This document shows, piece after piece, positions 44,901 to 53,012 of a stretch of 64,000 nt of DNA. Position 1 is the stretch's first letter; each line of letters starts with the position of its first letter. The DNA is from Segatella hominis. GTDB lineage: Bacteria; Bacteroidota; Bacteroidia; Bacteroidales; Bacteroidaceae. The DNA is taken from the NCBI RefSeq assembly GCF_019249725.2, contig NZ_CP137559.1:2315501-2379500 (forward strand). Direction: 5' to 3'. Position numbers and translations under genes: made by a program. The notes beneath the pieces are model-generated. The model worked only from the letters and a program-made list of their open reading frames with translations, was not told where the DNA came from and searched no databases.

Positions 44901-46025
44901 TGAATAGGGAGATTTCATGTCAATGTCATTCTTCACCGTAAAGCTGAAGTCAGAGTGTTCTACAAACCATGCCATGCCAAAGTTGGCAAGAGCAGCCTTA
45001 CCACCTTCAAACACATATATATTCTCCGGGCAAACGTTGCGATGGAATACCTGTTCCTGATGAGCAGCCTTTAATGCATGCGCCACATCAAGGATAATAC
45101 TGATCTTATCTGTCTGCTTAAAGGTCTTCAAACGCAGTTTGCTGCGGAGTGAACTTTCATCCTGATAACGGCTGATTTCATAATAGTAAGTCTGCTCCTC
45201 ATTCATACGACAGATGGTCTGAACGATGTATGGAGACGTACCTATCTTCTCCTGGGCAAGACTTGCATTCTGAACCTTCAGCGTAAGTTCCTCCAGTTCC
45301 TTCGGACTCTTTCCTACAACATCAAGAGGATATTCACGAATCTTATAATGTGCTGTGGCTATGAGCTTTGGCACACATAGATATTCTGTAAATTCTTCCG
45401 TTTCCTGAAGTACTTCCTCTATCTGATAGTTGAAAATTTCCGTACGTTCTGTTTTGCGACGTTCTACAGATTGACCGGTCAGTAAATCGGTCAATTGATT
45501 CTGTAAATCGAGGATTGCCCCTGCTTTTCGTCCTACCCTCTCTGGATTGGTCAAGAAATCAATAAGCTCATTACCCAAGGTAAAGGTTTGTCCGTAACAG
45601 TCGCAGGTAGGATCAAGTCCGAACTTAGACTGCTGCGGATGACTCAGAGTTATAGCCGTCTGAATCAGACCGAAATGCCAATCTGGATGCTGATTTTTTA
45701 TTTTACTTGCAAGAATACGACTTTTAAGACCTGCTGTCTTATGTGGATTAGCCACCTCCTGACCACTACGGAACCAAGCCCAATCATCTCCTTCAAGATT
45801 GCCAGCCCAGTCTTTGTTCTCAAGGTGATAAACTGCATGCGGAGCTACCACAATACAGTCATACTCCCAATATTTCATAACTCGGTTGGGACCTGTTATC
45901 GGGATATTGAGATTCGGAATGACCATATAGTTGTCTGGCAGTTTCACACAAAGAAAGTCCAGCAAGCGCTGTTCTCCAGCGTTCACAGGTCCATCATCAT
46001 GTATGGGTTTTCTTAATTGTGCCAT
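41907..46025 (-). CDS. NERD - pseudokinase - Ser/Thr kinase - DptF-like NTPase fusion
   Basis: 1372 aa in four parts. (1) NERD domain, about 15-130, with 'YDCIVVAPHAVYHLENKDW' (D56, E69, K71). (2) Protein-kinase fold, about 215-465, degenerate: HRN at 328-330 instead of HRD, NFG at 348-350 instead of DFG, APE kept at 376-378. (3) Intact kinase, about 505-760: GKGGFG 514-519, K536, HRD 627-629, N634, DFN 647-649, APD 667-669. (4) P-loop NTPase, about 805-1372: Walker A GNAGDGKT 837-844 and a zinc-type cluster C993/C996/C1002, recalling DptF. NERD-kinase fusions are known from PglW of BREX type 2. The second kinase should be active. The gene lies 12 nt from the upstream gene. Confidence 0.88.
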   Translation of the reverse strand: MAQLRKPIHDDGPVNAGEQRLLDFLCVKLPDNYMVIPNLNIPITGPNRVMKYWEYDCIVVAPHAVYHLENKDWAGNLEGDDWAWFRSGQEVANPHKTAGLKSRILASKIKNQHPDWHFGLIQTAITLSHPQQSKFGLDPTCDCYGQTFTLGNELIDFLTNPERVGRKAGAILDLQNQLTDLLTGQSVERRKTERTEIFNYQIEEVLQETEEFTEYLCVPKLIATAHYKIREYPLDVVGKSPKELEELTLKVQNASLAQEKIGTSPYIVQTICRMNEEQTYYYEISRYQDESSLRSKLRLKTFKQTDKISIILDVAHALKAAHQEQVFHRNVCPENIYVFEGGKAALANFGMAWFVEHSDFSFTVKNDIDMKSPYSAPEFMENDACAGSDIFSLGVIFYELMVGKKPFDSSLIFSAVMGGKLPDDLLPSKVSKDLPAWMDEIVKHTIVANLDERWQDADEFITFINNSIEEEKKTIQTVHSTTGGKTEEKKTWYLKDMKPGVKVTPSLTLHEILGKGGFGRVFKVWHDMQKQYLAIKIFERDASVDNAINEFEALKSLHHPNIVEFKYIDRTQQGLFYTLMELLEGENLQNYTRGDLRLPVDEVYKMAIQILGALKYMQEEQNPPVYHRDIKPSNIMWHKRQLYKLIDFNISTTTDDKSFGGTFPYMAPDLIVSGNKIDWDKSADTFALGITMYELLAHAYPWPGSNMRPSIHTLPTDIRKYNDKLTDEIAEFVMKSIITDRTKRFTSAKEMLEALQKIGVDRILKDTSCILDSPTVNANPVDYINSLYSQSRHGNSGTRAGSKAHAFDDLTYSETKLDKELIKDIKNLKYKLIIITGNAGDGKTAFIHRIESQGTDKKAYDSNNGSCFYLNGVRFESNYDGSQDEDDKANDDVLAEFLAPFTNQTDYTKATEGRVIAINEGRLVDFLSTRQEFKKLQDNIEEYFYKEGHVELLPGLMVINLNLRSVTAKDGQTPSLLAQQVKKLTRPELWSKCEGCPIADRCYIKYNVDTFQDSSAGDEVISRLEWLVRTIVYKRELHITMRDLRSMIAWMLTRDYSCDEVKQLVEYVQTERIPEYYWQYYYFNLTAPVERTVDDFILPSLDSNDRLVKLLRETDVAGVALPAFDRDLYYSSKRPDEYLIFSDRKHSLLNDFNENNVIIPAYEVKSDEIRMKVTSRHKTFVRHQYFEGTIDYRRRLPYRYASKFEEQLRVEDEKSLNETKQDLARAISASEGCDNVLLTEGYLLLASSNVADPISKSYRRFPLDEFELFVNKTDHLTKYIEYESDSLTFRHKMDKFIQLTVSLDLYEMLQYIRAGFSPSVNDLRGRFIELQIFKNLLEAKTYSEILVTKNNRKFTIVRLDNNKHIVIEPLKA

Positions 46026-46037
46026 ATTGTTTTGTTT

Positions 46038-47573
46038 TTAAATTAATACCTGCCACTCTCCGTGTTTTCTTCCGCCAACACGTTTCAGCAAGCCTTTCTT
46101 CTGTAATTTTGCTATAATGAATTTTACTCCATCCTCCGTAATATTACCTAGTGCATTAGCAGCATCTACTCTGGTTGCCTTAGGATTGCCTTTAAAGTAT
46201 TCCAATACTTCCTTTTGGGTAGTATCCAAATTCTTTTGGGTAGCGATTTCTCTCTTTTGGGTAGTACTTATATCCTCAAATTGCTCCTTTTGGGTAGTAG
46301 AATCACTCTTTTGGGTAGCGTTTTCTCCCTTTTGGGTAGTACTTATATCCTCAATTTGCTCCTTTTGGGTAGTAGAATCGCTCTTTTGGATAGTTCTCGG
46401 TATTGTTACCTTAAACTCTTTTCCGTTTACATCGTTTTCCAACCGAATATCAGGATATTCTGCAAGAATACGGACGATGCCCGAACCTATACCTTTATAA
46501 TATAAGGCATTGGTGGCAAAGGTGGCCATATATGGATTACGCTGGTAGGTCTTACCATTGCGTATATCCTCTTCTGTTAGTCCGCCAGCCAAAGCTCCAG
46601 GACTGATTACCTCCACTCTGTCGTCAAAGACGAAAAGGCGGATGGGAGCAGGACGAAGCAGATCACGATGCACAAGTGCATTCTGAACAACTTCTTCCAA
46701 AACCTCTTCTGCTATCTCCAACTTGCCTAACGTATTGAACGATGCTCCTTCTTCCTGCACATTGTGCAGATTGGCTTTGAGAAAAGCCATGCTCTTGTTG
46801 TAAAGCTGCGACATATTGCCCAATATTTCTTTGGAGTCACGATATTGTGTGCCTGCGAGATCATTTCCGAAAAATGATACGGCTTTTACCATGCAAGTTG
46901 GACAATTGTACTCTGGATGTTTGCCAAAGAACAGGTATCCGGCAAGTGTCGGTACGCCATGATGGTTAAGAATATGTATATTCTTTAACACCTGCTCTGC
47001 CTTACCTCCAAATCCGTCTAACGTCGTAGCATAAACCTTCTGAAGGTAATCGTCAATGGCGTAGCGGTCAAGATCATCAAATGTCGTACCATTCACACCT
47101 GCGGCATCTGGTTGATAACTGCCTGAGTCTTGAAACAGGGCAAGAATCTCCGAGTTCTCTGTAATGCGGCGTTTGTCGGCTCCTTGCTTCACCCAAATTT
47201 CTCCGTTGAGATTCTTGTAAGGCTTGTTTTTACCTTCCTCGACAGAACATATCAGGAAATGCTTTTTTTCCATGCGCACAACCTCCGTTTCAATATAGAT
47301 AGTTGGGCGCACTTGCTCATTGGCAGCATTGCCAAGTTCACGACTGATTACCTGAATCTCATCGTATGACAGACCTACAAGCTTGCCACATTTGTCTTCC
47401 ACACCAAAGAGGATTACTCCACCTTTGGTATTGGCAAAGGCAATCATCTCTTTTGCTATTTCCTTCTGCGAAGTAAACGATTCCTTAAACTGTACCTTAG
47501 TGGTCTCACCACAAAGACACAGGTCTTTAAAAGTATCTTCTGTCATCATACAATCATTTAATGCTTGTTCCAC
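46038..47573 (-). CDS. AlbA_2-type ATP-binding protein with translated TTQK repeats
   Basis: 511 aa. The AlbA_2 domain is at about 20-140 ('VQFKESFTSQKEIAKEMIAF', 'GGVILFGVEDKCGKLVG'), with a GHKL-like region at about 290-385 ('EEVVQNALVHRDLLR', 'YKGIGSGIVRILAE'). A repeat linker (about 400-455) follows, made of two near-identical 25-residue units rich in TTQK/ATQK, seven TQK in all, then a winged helix (about 455-511). It probably binds nucleic acid and may regulate or sense. The frame overlaps hsdS by 16 nt; an ATG at 47549 would avoid the overlap. The repeat DNA could slip and shift the frame. Confidence 0.85.
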   Translation of the reverse strand: MEQALNDCMMTEDTFKDLCLCGETTKVQFKESFTSQKEIAKEMIAFANTKGGVILFGVEDKCGKLVGLSYDEIQVISRELGNAANEQVRPTIYIETEVVRMEKKHFLICSVEEGKNKPYKNLNGEIWVKQGADKRRITENSEILALFQDSGSYQPDAAGVNGTTFDDLDRYAIDDYLQKVYATTLDGFGGKAEQVLKNIHILNHHGVPTLAGYLFFGKHPEYNCPTCMVKAVSFFGNDLAGTQYRDSKEILGNMSQLYNKSMAFLKANLHNVQEEGASFNTLGKLEIAEEVLEEVVQNALVHRDLLRPAPIRLFVFDDRVEVISPGALAGGLTEEDIRNGKTYQRNPYMATFATNALYYKGIGSGIVRILAEYPDIRLENDVNGKEFKVTIPRTIQKSDSTTQKEQIEDISTTQKGENATQKSDSTTQKEQFEDISTTQKREIATQKNLDTTQKEVLEYFKGNPKATRVDAANALGNITEDGVKFIIAKLQKKGLLKRVGGRKHGEWQVLI

Positions 47574-48919
47574 TTCTCTATTTCTTGCTCGACCATGGTG
47601 ATGGCTTTGCGCTCATATTCTATGGCTTTTCCCATCGCAGAACTATATACCATAACTTTATCATGAATATCATCCATAACCTTTTTATCTATAATAGGTA
47701 CAGGAATCAATTTAAGGTGTGGCGGCTCTACATGCTGTATTACAGAGCCAAAGATATATCTTTGAATCAGTTTCTTACCATATTTAGAAGCCAGAAAAGC
47801 ATATACATAGCCTGCTCTGAGGATGTCATTCGGAGTTATCCGAATGACATCCTCAGAAGCAAGCTTCTGAGCATGTCCGGCATGCGCCCAAGCGACATTA
47901 CCAATGGTACCAGAGCGTGGCAATAGTATAGTACCTTCTTTGATCATTAGAGCTTCTATATTTGCTGTTTTTTTAGAAGACAAGCGTTTCTCACTATCAG
48001 GAGTAGCAAGGAATATGTCTGCACCCCCCAAGAAAGTGATACCTTTTTTAACATAATATCTTTTGAATATGTCTGGGCGTGAAATATTTGAACATACTTC
48101 GCCTAACGATTTCCACTCATAATGTTCTTTTATATATTTATCAATATCCTTACCTTCAGATATATGAAAAGAAGCTTCAAATCTTTTATTTATAGAGGTC
48201 AGAATCTCTTTAGACGACACCTTACCCAAACAGCTTTCTTTAAACGGCATAAGAAACAATGTGTCAAAATAGCCAATCGCATATTCAAGCGCATCTGATG
48301 CATTCTCTCTTAATCTCGCCGCCTCTTGTACCAAGTCATTTACTTCTTCTTGGAAGAATTCGGCAAAACAGGGTACTTTGATGTTTCGTACATGTTCGGC
48401 ATTGATATGTTTGACTACACCGCCAAACTGAGATTGAGTAAGTTGGTTATATCCATATTTCGATGCTAAAAAAGCATACAGATAGCCTCGAAGATTTTTT
48501 TCGTCATTGGGTACAATTCTAATTAAATCGTGAGTTGCTATATGGTTCTCAAAGGAAGAATTTGTATATGTAACATTGCCTATAGTTCCAGAACAAGTAA
48601 CAACTATCCAATCTTTTTTCAGCATAAGATACGACAAAATAGATGCTTGTTTTTTAGACAAGTATCTACCTGTGTCCAAATTAGCCAATACCGTATCTGA
48701 TGCTGCTAAATAAGGAATGCCATGTTCTGCATCTTTTACGAAAATGCGGGAAAAAATATTTCCAAGGAATACATTTTCTGTAGCATCCGCAATAGACACT
48801 TTCTCAAAAGGTACATTTTCAACTTTTTCTCTAAGAGTGATAGCATCACTTAAATGAAAAGAGGGATCAAATCTTTGAGTAGAATGTACGTTTTTTGTAT
48901 TTACAACATTATATTTCAT
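47558..48919 (-). CDS. Type I-like specificity subunit (HsdS)
   Basis: 453 aa. Two target-recognition domains with the shared block 'GYLYAFLASKYG' (about 145) and 'GYVYAFLASKYG' (about 370), each preceded by 'SGTIGNV' and 'IRI(V/T)PND'. Helical spacers near 205-225 and at the C-terminus ('YERKAITMVEQEIEKW') fit the HsdS plan. It should direct the neighbouring methyltransferase to a bipartite sequence. It overlaps hsdM by 4 nt (ATGA). A perfect 19-bp inverted repeat (47816-47857) lies inside the second domain. No second hsdS and no recombinase are nearby. Confidence 0.92.
   Translation of the reverse strand: MKYNVVNTKNVHSTQRFDPSFHLSDAITLREKVENVPFEKVSIADATENVFLGNIFSRIFVKDAEHGIPYLAASDTVLANLDTGRYLSKKQASILSYLMLKKDWIVVTCSGTIGNVTYTNSSFENHIATHDLIRIVPNDEKNLRGYLYAFLASKYGYNQLTQSQFGGVVKHINAEHVRNIKVPCFAEFFQEEVNDLVQEAARLRENASDALEYAIGYFDTLFLMPFKESCLGKVSSKEILTSINKRFEASFHISEGKDIDKYIKEHYEWKSLGEVCSNISRPDIFKRYYVKKGITFLGGADIFLATPDSEKRLSSKKTANIEALMIKEGTILLPRSGTIGNVAWAHAGHAQKLASEDVIRITPNDILRAGYVYAFLASKYGKKLIQRYIFGSVIQHVEPPHLKLIPVPIIDKKVMDDIHDKVMVYSSAMGKAIEYERKAITMVEQEIEKWNKH
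47816..47857. repeat. 19-bp perfect inverted repeat inside hsdS
   Basis: TCTGAGGATGTCATTCGGA (47816-47834), loop GTTA, then the exact complement (47839-47857). It encodes about residues 355-368 (DVIRITPNDIL). This is far longer than expected by chance in coding DNA. Confidence 0.9.
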
Positions 48920-50949
48920 ACTTTTCCCTCCTTAAACTCCTTATATGCCTTCGCCACCTTCGGTAGATCATCCGCCAAGTGCTTGATACGTTCTCTACGT
49001 TGTCTTACTACCTCACGTCCGTTATCAGCGTATGTGAGCCATTTTTTATAATGTTCAAACAGAATTTCAGCTCCGTCATCGTCCTTTTCATATACAGGAA
49101 CGCCACGACGATCTTTGCCTACCTGTTCTACAATTGCCATAAATACGTCATAGTCCTCATTTGCAATAGGCACAAGCATTTCAGCATCCGTCTTCTTCTG
49201 AAGGAAGAGGAGCGATGCCTGCACACCTACCTGTGGCAAGAATGTCTCTACTGGCAAATCCACACTTGCCAGGAGTTTGAAATGCTGGAGAATCCACAAA
49301 CGTACACTCTCTGTATTTGGATTGCCCAAAATACCATCAGGCAATACGATTGCCATTTTGCCGCCAGGCTTCAAGAAGTTGTAACATGCCTCAATAAAAA
49401 GTACTTCTGGAGCCTTGCTGCTCAATTCATATCGCGCAGCAATCTCCTGATCTACTTCTACTTTCGTACCAAACGGAGGGTTCGTAAACACCATATCAAA
49501 CTTGCCCTGTGCGTTTGTTGCAGGAGTTTCAAAATGGAAATCACGGTCGGCACTGTGACTGATACTTTCATTTACAGCCTCAGCAATATGAGGAACATCC
49601 GGTTTGCTACCAAAAGGATAATCCAGAGAGTTGATGTTATAGATATTTGAGTGTCCGTCACCGGCCATCACCATATTCATACGTGCAGCCTTCTTCAAGT
49701 CCGGGTCGAAATCGAAACCGAATATCATCTTCTCGGCATACTCTCGAACAGCATCATCCACTTCAGCAGAGTTCAGTTTGGCTTCAAGGTGCATCTCGTC
49801 CAATTCCGGATAGAAATTACGGGCTATCTTGTGGCGCACATGGTCGAGTACCATCACAAGGAAACCACCCGAACCACAAGCAGGGTCGAGCACACGACAA
49901 TTCTGATCGGGATCAAGCATTTCAACCATACATTTGATAATATTACGAGGTGTAAAGAACTGACCAGCCTCCTGCTTCAGCGTGTTGCTTACAATGGTTT
50001 CATAAGCTGTACCCTTCACGTCAACCGTAGCATCAAGGAAAGAATACTTTGCCAGTTCACTTGCTACAAAAGCAAGACCACGGTCGGAGAGCGTAATTTG
50101 CTCACTGCCATCGAACACATCCTTAAAGACATGACTGTCCTTCAAATCCTCGAAGATTCCCTTGATTCGCTCAGCAACAGCATGCTGACCTTCTGGAGTA
50201 TTCTGTTCTTTCACACCCACCCAAAAACGACGGCGATAACTATTGCCCTCTCTTGCATCAGAGAAGCGACGTTTCTCGTCATAGAGCTTGCAGAATATCA
50301 GGTTGAGAAGTTCCCAAAAGGCAGTTTTCTTCATACCCTCGTTACCATAGATATAATCATGACAACGCTTAAAGGTCTTGACAAGCGATTCATTGGCAGG
50401 TTTGCGTGGCACAGCTCTTTCGCCTTGTTTTTCAAGGTCTTCAAGTGTCTGTCCCTCGGCAGGGAAATCAGAAATGGCCTCACAGGTTACCTGTCCGAAA
50501 TCATCTTCAAAGGCATGTACATATTGCAGGTCTTCACCGTTTGTCCAACAGGCAAACTCGCAATCTGTAGTACTCAGAATATTTTCTGTTGTAGCCTCAA
50601 CACCGGCCTTTTTATCAGTTGGCTTCACTTTGGCATTTTTTGCTACAATGATAAAGCGGATTAGCTCATCTTCATCATGGGCACGACCAGCATTAAAGAT
50701 GGCCAAATCCACTTTTTGAGTTTTGTTCTTACCAGTATCAACATCCTCATACTTCACCTTATAGTCACGCTCCATATCCTCAGAAGCGAAACCATATTCT
50801 TCCGTCATCATTGCAATCATCGACTGCAAAGTCATTTCTTTTTCTGTGGCTTTCACCACACGATTAGTGAGTGAACACACCATTTCATTCTCACCAAGAA
50901 CAATCTCGTTATTATGAGAAGTCTCTATGTTTTTTTCTACTGTTGCCAT
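48916..50949 (-). CDS. Type I-like N6-adenine DNA methyltransferase (HsdM)
   Basis: 677 aa. N6_Mtase motif I 'VLDPACGSGGFLVMVLDHV' (about 355-373) binds S-adenosylmethionine and motif IV NPPF lies in 'FDMVFTNPPFGTK' (about 485-497). An N-terminal type I restriction 'R-N'-like domain ('GENEMVCSLTNRVVKATEKE', 'VDLAIFNAGRAHDEDELI') precedes the helical HsdM_N region. At 677 aa it is longer than typical HsdM (about 500) because of that domain. No hsdR is found, so methylation probably marks self DNA for the kinase/ATPase module downstream. Confidence 0.94.
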   Translation of the reverse strand: MATVEKNIETSHNNEIVLGENEMVCSLTNRVVKATEKEMTLQSMIAMMTEEYGFASEDMERDYKVKYEDVDTGKNKTQKVDLAIFNAGRAHDEDELIRFIIVAKNAKVKPTDKKAGVEATTENILSTTDCEFACWTNGEDLQYVHAFEDDFGQVTCEAISDFPAEGQTLEDLEKQGERAVPRKPANESLVKTFKRCHDYIYGNEGMKKTAFWELLNLIFCKLYDEKRRFSDAREGNSYRRRFWVGVKEQNTPEGQHAVAERIKGIFEDLKDSHVFKDVFDGSEQITLSDRGLAFVASELAKYSFLDATVDVKGTAYETIVSNTLKQEAGQFFTPRNIIKCMVEMLDPDQNCRVLDPACGSGGFLVMVLDHVRHKIARNFYPELDEMHLEAKLNSAEVDDAVREYAEKMIFGFDFDPDLKKAARMNMVMAGDGHSNIYNINSLDYPFGSKPDVPHIAEAVNESISHSADRDFHFETPATNAQGKFDMVFTNPPFGTKVEVDQEIAARYELSSKAPEVLFIEACYNFLKPGGKMAIVLPDGILGNPNTESVRLWILQHFKLLASVDLPVETFLPQVGVQASLLFLQKKTDAEMLVPIANEDYDVFMAIVEQVGKDRRGVPVYEKDDDGAEILFEHYKKWLTYADNGREVVRQRRERIKHLADDLPKVAKAYKEFKEGKV

Positions 50950-51057
50950 TTTATTTGCGAAATTAATAAATTAATTCGAAGCACTATCCATTTTGCTTCA
51001 TCCAAGTTGGTCCAAGTTTAAATCTATCTGTTTGACCTGAAAATTGGCATACTCGCA

Positions 51058-51309
51058 TCATTTCGTCGCAATAGGCGAAGGCATCTTTATATAAAAGGCA
51101 TCATCTGTTGAGGAATTAATCAGTTCCTTCACATCAACCTGTAAAGCCTTCGCTATTTCAAACAACGTTTCCAAACTTGGCTGTGCTGTATTTGTACACC
51201 ACTTAGATATGGTTGCAGGATCTTTGTGTAATTCTCCTGCAAGCCATTTGGCAGTACGTTTTTTCTCTACCAGCACTAGTTTAATCCTATTTAAGTCTTT
51301 TTGATCCAT
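51058..51309 (-). CDS. XRE-family HTH regulator heading the defence operon
   Basis: 83 aa. A Cro/C1-type HTH spans about 8-62 ('TAKWLAGELHKDPATISKWC', 'PSLETLFEIAKALQVDVKEL'), followed by a 20-residue tail. It has its own consensus promoter (51332-51363) and lies 108 nt upstream of hsdM on the same strand. I found no separate promoter in that gap, so it is probably the first gene of the operon and its autoregulator. The divergent AAA15 operon begins 294 nt away, so it could act on both. Confidence 0.92.
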   Translation of the reverse strand: MDQKDLNRIKLVLVEKKRTAKWLAGELHKDPATISKWCTNTAQPSLETLFEIAKALQVDVKELINSSTDDAFYIKMPSPIATK

Positions 51310-51331
51310 GACCTTTATTTAAATTATGCCA

Positions 51332-51363
51332 CAAAGTTACAATGATATTTCTAAAATAACAAA
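51332..51363 (-). promoter_or_regulatory. Promoter of the minus-strand defence operon
   Basis: Minus strand TTTG (51360-51363), 20 nt, TAACTTTG (51332-51339), a perfect consensus match 23 nt upstream of the HTH start. Confidence 0.75.
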
Positions 51364-51492
51364 TAAAAATTGTATATTTTTCATAAAATATTGCGTTTTA
51401 AGCAATTTTTATTGTTATTTCGATTAACAACTACTATCGCTATTATATCAATTATTATTTTCAGATTTACCTTCGAAAAGCATTTTGAATGC

Positions 51493-51567
51493 GATATTTT
51501 CACTTTCAAGCGGTTAATATAACTTAAATTAAATTATAATACGCTTTAACTATGTGATATTTTCACT
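51493..51567. repeat. Paired 12-bp direct repeat, candidate operator
   Basis: GATATTTTCACT at 51493-51504 and again at 51556-51567, 63 bp apart (six helical turns). The second copy touches the -7 box of the AAA15 operon. Possible binding sites for the HTH regulator at 51058-51309. Confidence 0.5.
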
Positions 51568-51574
51568 ATCTTTG
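51545..51574 (+). promoter_or_regulatory. Promoter of the plus-strand AAA15 operon
   Basis: TTTA (51545-51548), 18 nt, TATCTTTG (51567-51574), 28 nt before the ATG at 51603. Confidence 0.6.
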
Positions 51575-51602
51575 CACAAAAATAAATTAAAATATAAAAA
51601 AT

Positions 51603-53012
51603 ATGATTATAAGAGTCAGAATTAGAAATTTCCTTTCATTCAACAAAGAGATCGAATTCTCTATGATACCAGGACAAGGAAGACTAAAAAAAGAGCACAA
51701 AACTACGCCTATCGGCGGATATTGTGTATTAAAAACTGCAGCCATATATGGAGCGAATGCAGGTGGTAAAAGTAATTTGGTAAAGGCTATCGCTTTTATC
51801 AAATACCTAGTACTTCATGGTACCCGACCAGATAGTCTCATTGACTACCATAAGTTTCTATTATCAAAAGAATCTCAAAACGAACTTTCAAAAATAGAAA
51901 TAGAGTTTCAGGCTGGGGAAAAGAATTTTGATTATGGAATCGAATTCAACAATGAAGAAATCGTCAATGAATGGTTGTATGAATTTACCAAACGTTCCGA
52001 GTCTATGATATATGACAGGAAAGAAGGTAAATTTACTTTAGATGGTCTATTCAAACGCAACAAATCAGACGAATCCAGACAATATTTACAGTTCTTTGCA
52101 CAATCAACTCCAAAAAACCAACTCTTCCTCCACGAGGTGTTCTCAAGGAATATCAAAGACAATGTTGATAATATAGAGGATCTCACAGCTGTTACAGATT
52201 GGTTTTTAAATACATTAAAAATAATTTTTCCAGGTACACCATATAAACATGGAGTAATGCTACAGGCTGCAAATGACAGTGAGTTACAACGTTTCTACGC
52301 TGTTCTTCTTCGCTATTTCGACACAGGCATAGATAGTATCAAGCTAAATGATGTTGACATTGACAAATTGGGTATTCCCCAAGACTTACTTCGAGATATA
52401 AAAACAGACTTATTAAAAACAAAGGACAAAGATGCCTATGGCACCCTTTCGTTTGACGATGAGCTGTACTTGGTGTCAGCAGAAAATGGACTAATCAAGA
52501 CGAAAAAACTCATCACAATCCATAAAATGATGAATGGTGACAAAAATGATATAGCAATGTTTTCTCTTAGCAACGAAAGTGATGGAACCAAACGTTTGTT
52601 TGATTATATTCCACTCATATTAGACTTAATAAGAGGAGCAAAGGTTTTTGTTGTGGATGAAATAGAAAGAAGCCTTCACCCATCATTGGTTTACCGAATT
52701 TTTCAACTATTTCTCGACACATGCAGCCAAACCGACAGTCAACTCATCGTTACAAGTCACGAAACGACATTAATGACTCAAAACCTTCTAAGAAAGGATG
52801 AAATCTGGTTTATGGAAAAAAGCGAACTAGGTGAGAGCAAATTGGTTTCTTTGGAAGAATATAAAGTTCGATTTGACAAAGAACTTCGTGGTAGCTATTT
52901 AGAAGGTTCTTTCGGTGGCATACCAAAGTTTGACGACAAAGAACTTCAATCTCTTTCTAACCAAATTACAAATTCAAAAAGTAGTATATGCCAAGAGAAC
53001 GTAAAGCATTAA
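51603..53012 (+). CDS. AAA15-type ABC ATPase (OLD/RloA-like)
   Basis: 469 aa. It starts MIIRVRIRNFLSFNKEIEFS, with Walker A GANAGGKSN at about 50-58. Signature-like 'LSNESDGTKRLFDYI', Walker B 'VFVVDEIERSLHPSLV' and H-loop 'IVTSHETTLM' lie in the last third. This is the AAA_15/AAA_21 family of SMC-like ATPases common in defence loci, where the usual partner is RloB or another effector. Here the following genes are a 45-aa protein, a membrane protein, an MBL-fold protein and an E2-E1-JAB protein. The next ORF overlaps by 25 nt. The sequence is visibly more AT-rich than the flanking chromosome, suggesting transfer. Confidence 0.9.
   Translation: MIIRVRIRNFLSFNKEIEFSMIPGQGRLKKEHKTTPIGGYCVLKTAAIYGANAGGKSNLVKAIAFIKYLVLHGTRPDSLIDYHKFLLSKESQNELSKIEIEFQAGEKNFDYGIEFNNEEIVNEWLYEFTKRSESMIYDRKEGKFTLDGLFKRNKSDESRQYLQFFAQSTPKNQLFLHEVFSRNIKDNVDNIEDLTAVTDWFLNTLKIIFPGTPYKHGVMLQAANDSELQRFYAVLLRYFDTGIDSIKLNDVDIDKLGIPQDLLRDIKTDLLKTKDKDAYGTLSFDDELYLVSAENGLIKTKKLITIHKMMNGDKNDIAMFSLSNESDGTKRLFDYIPLILDLIRGAKVFVVDEIERSLHPSLVYRIFQLFLDTCSQTDSQLIVTSHETTLMTQNLLRKDEIWFMEKSELGESKLVSLEEYKVRFDKELRGSYLEGSFGGIPKFDDKELQSLSNQITNSKSSICQENVKH

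Noticed and set aside
49651..50664. 337-aa plus-strand ORF
   Set aside because: Antisense to hsdM with no recognisable features.
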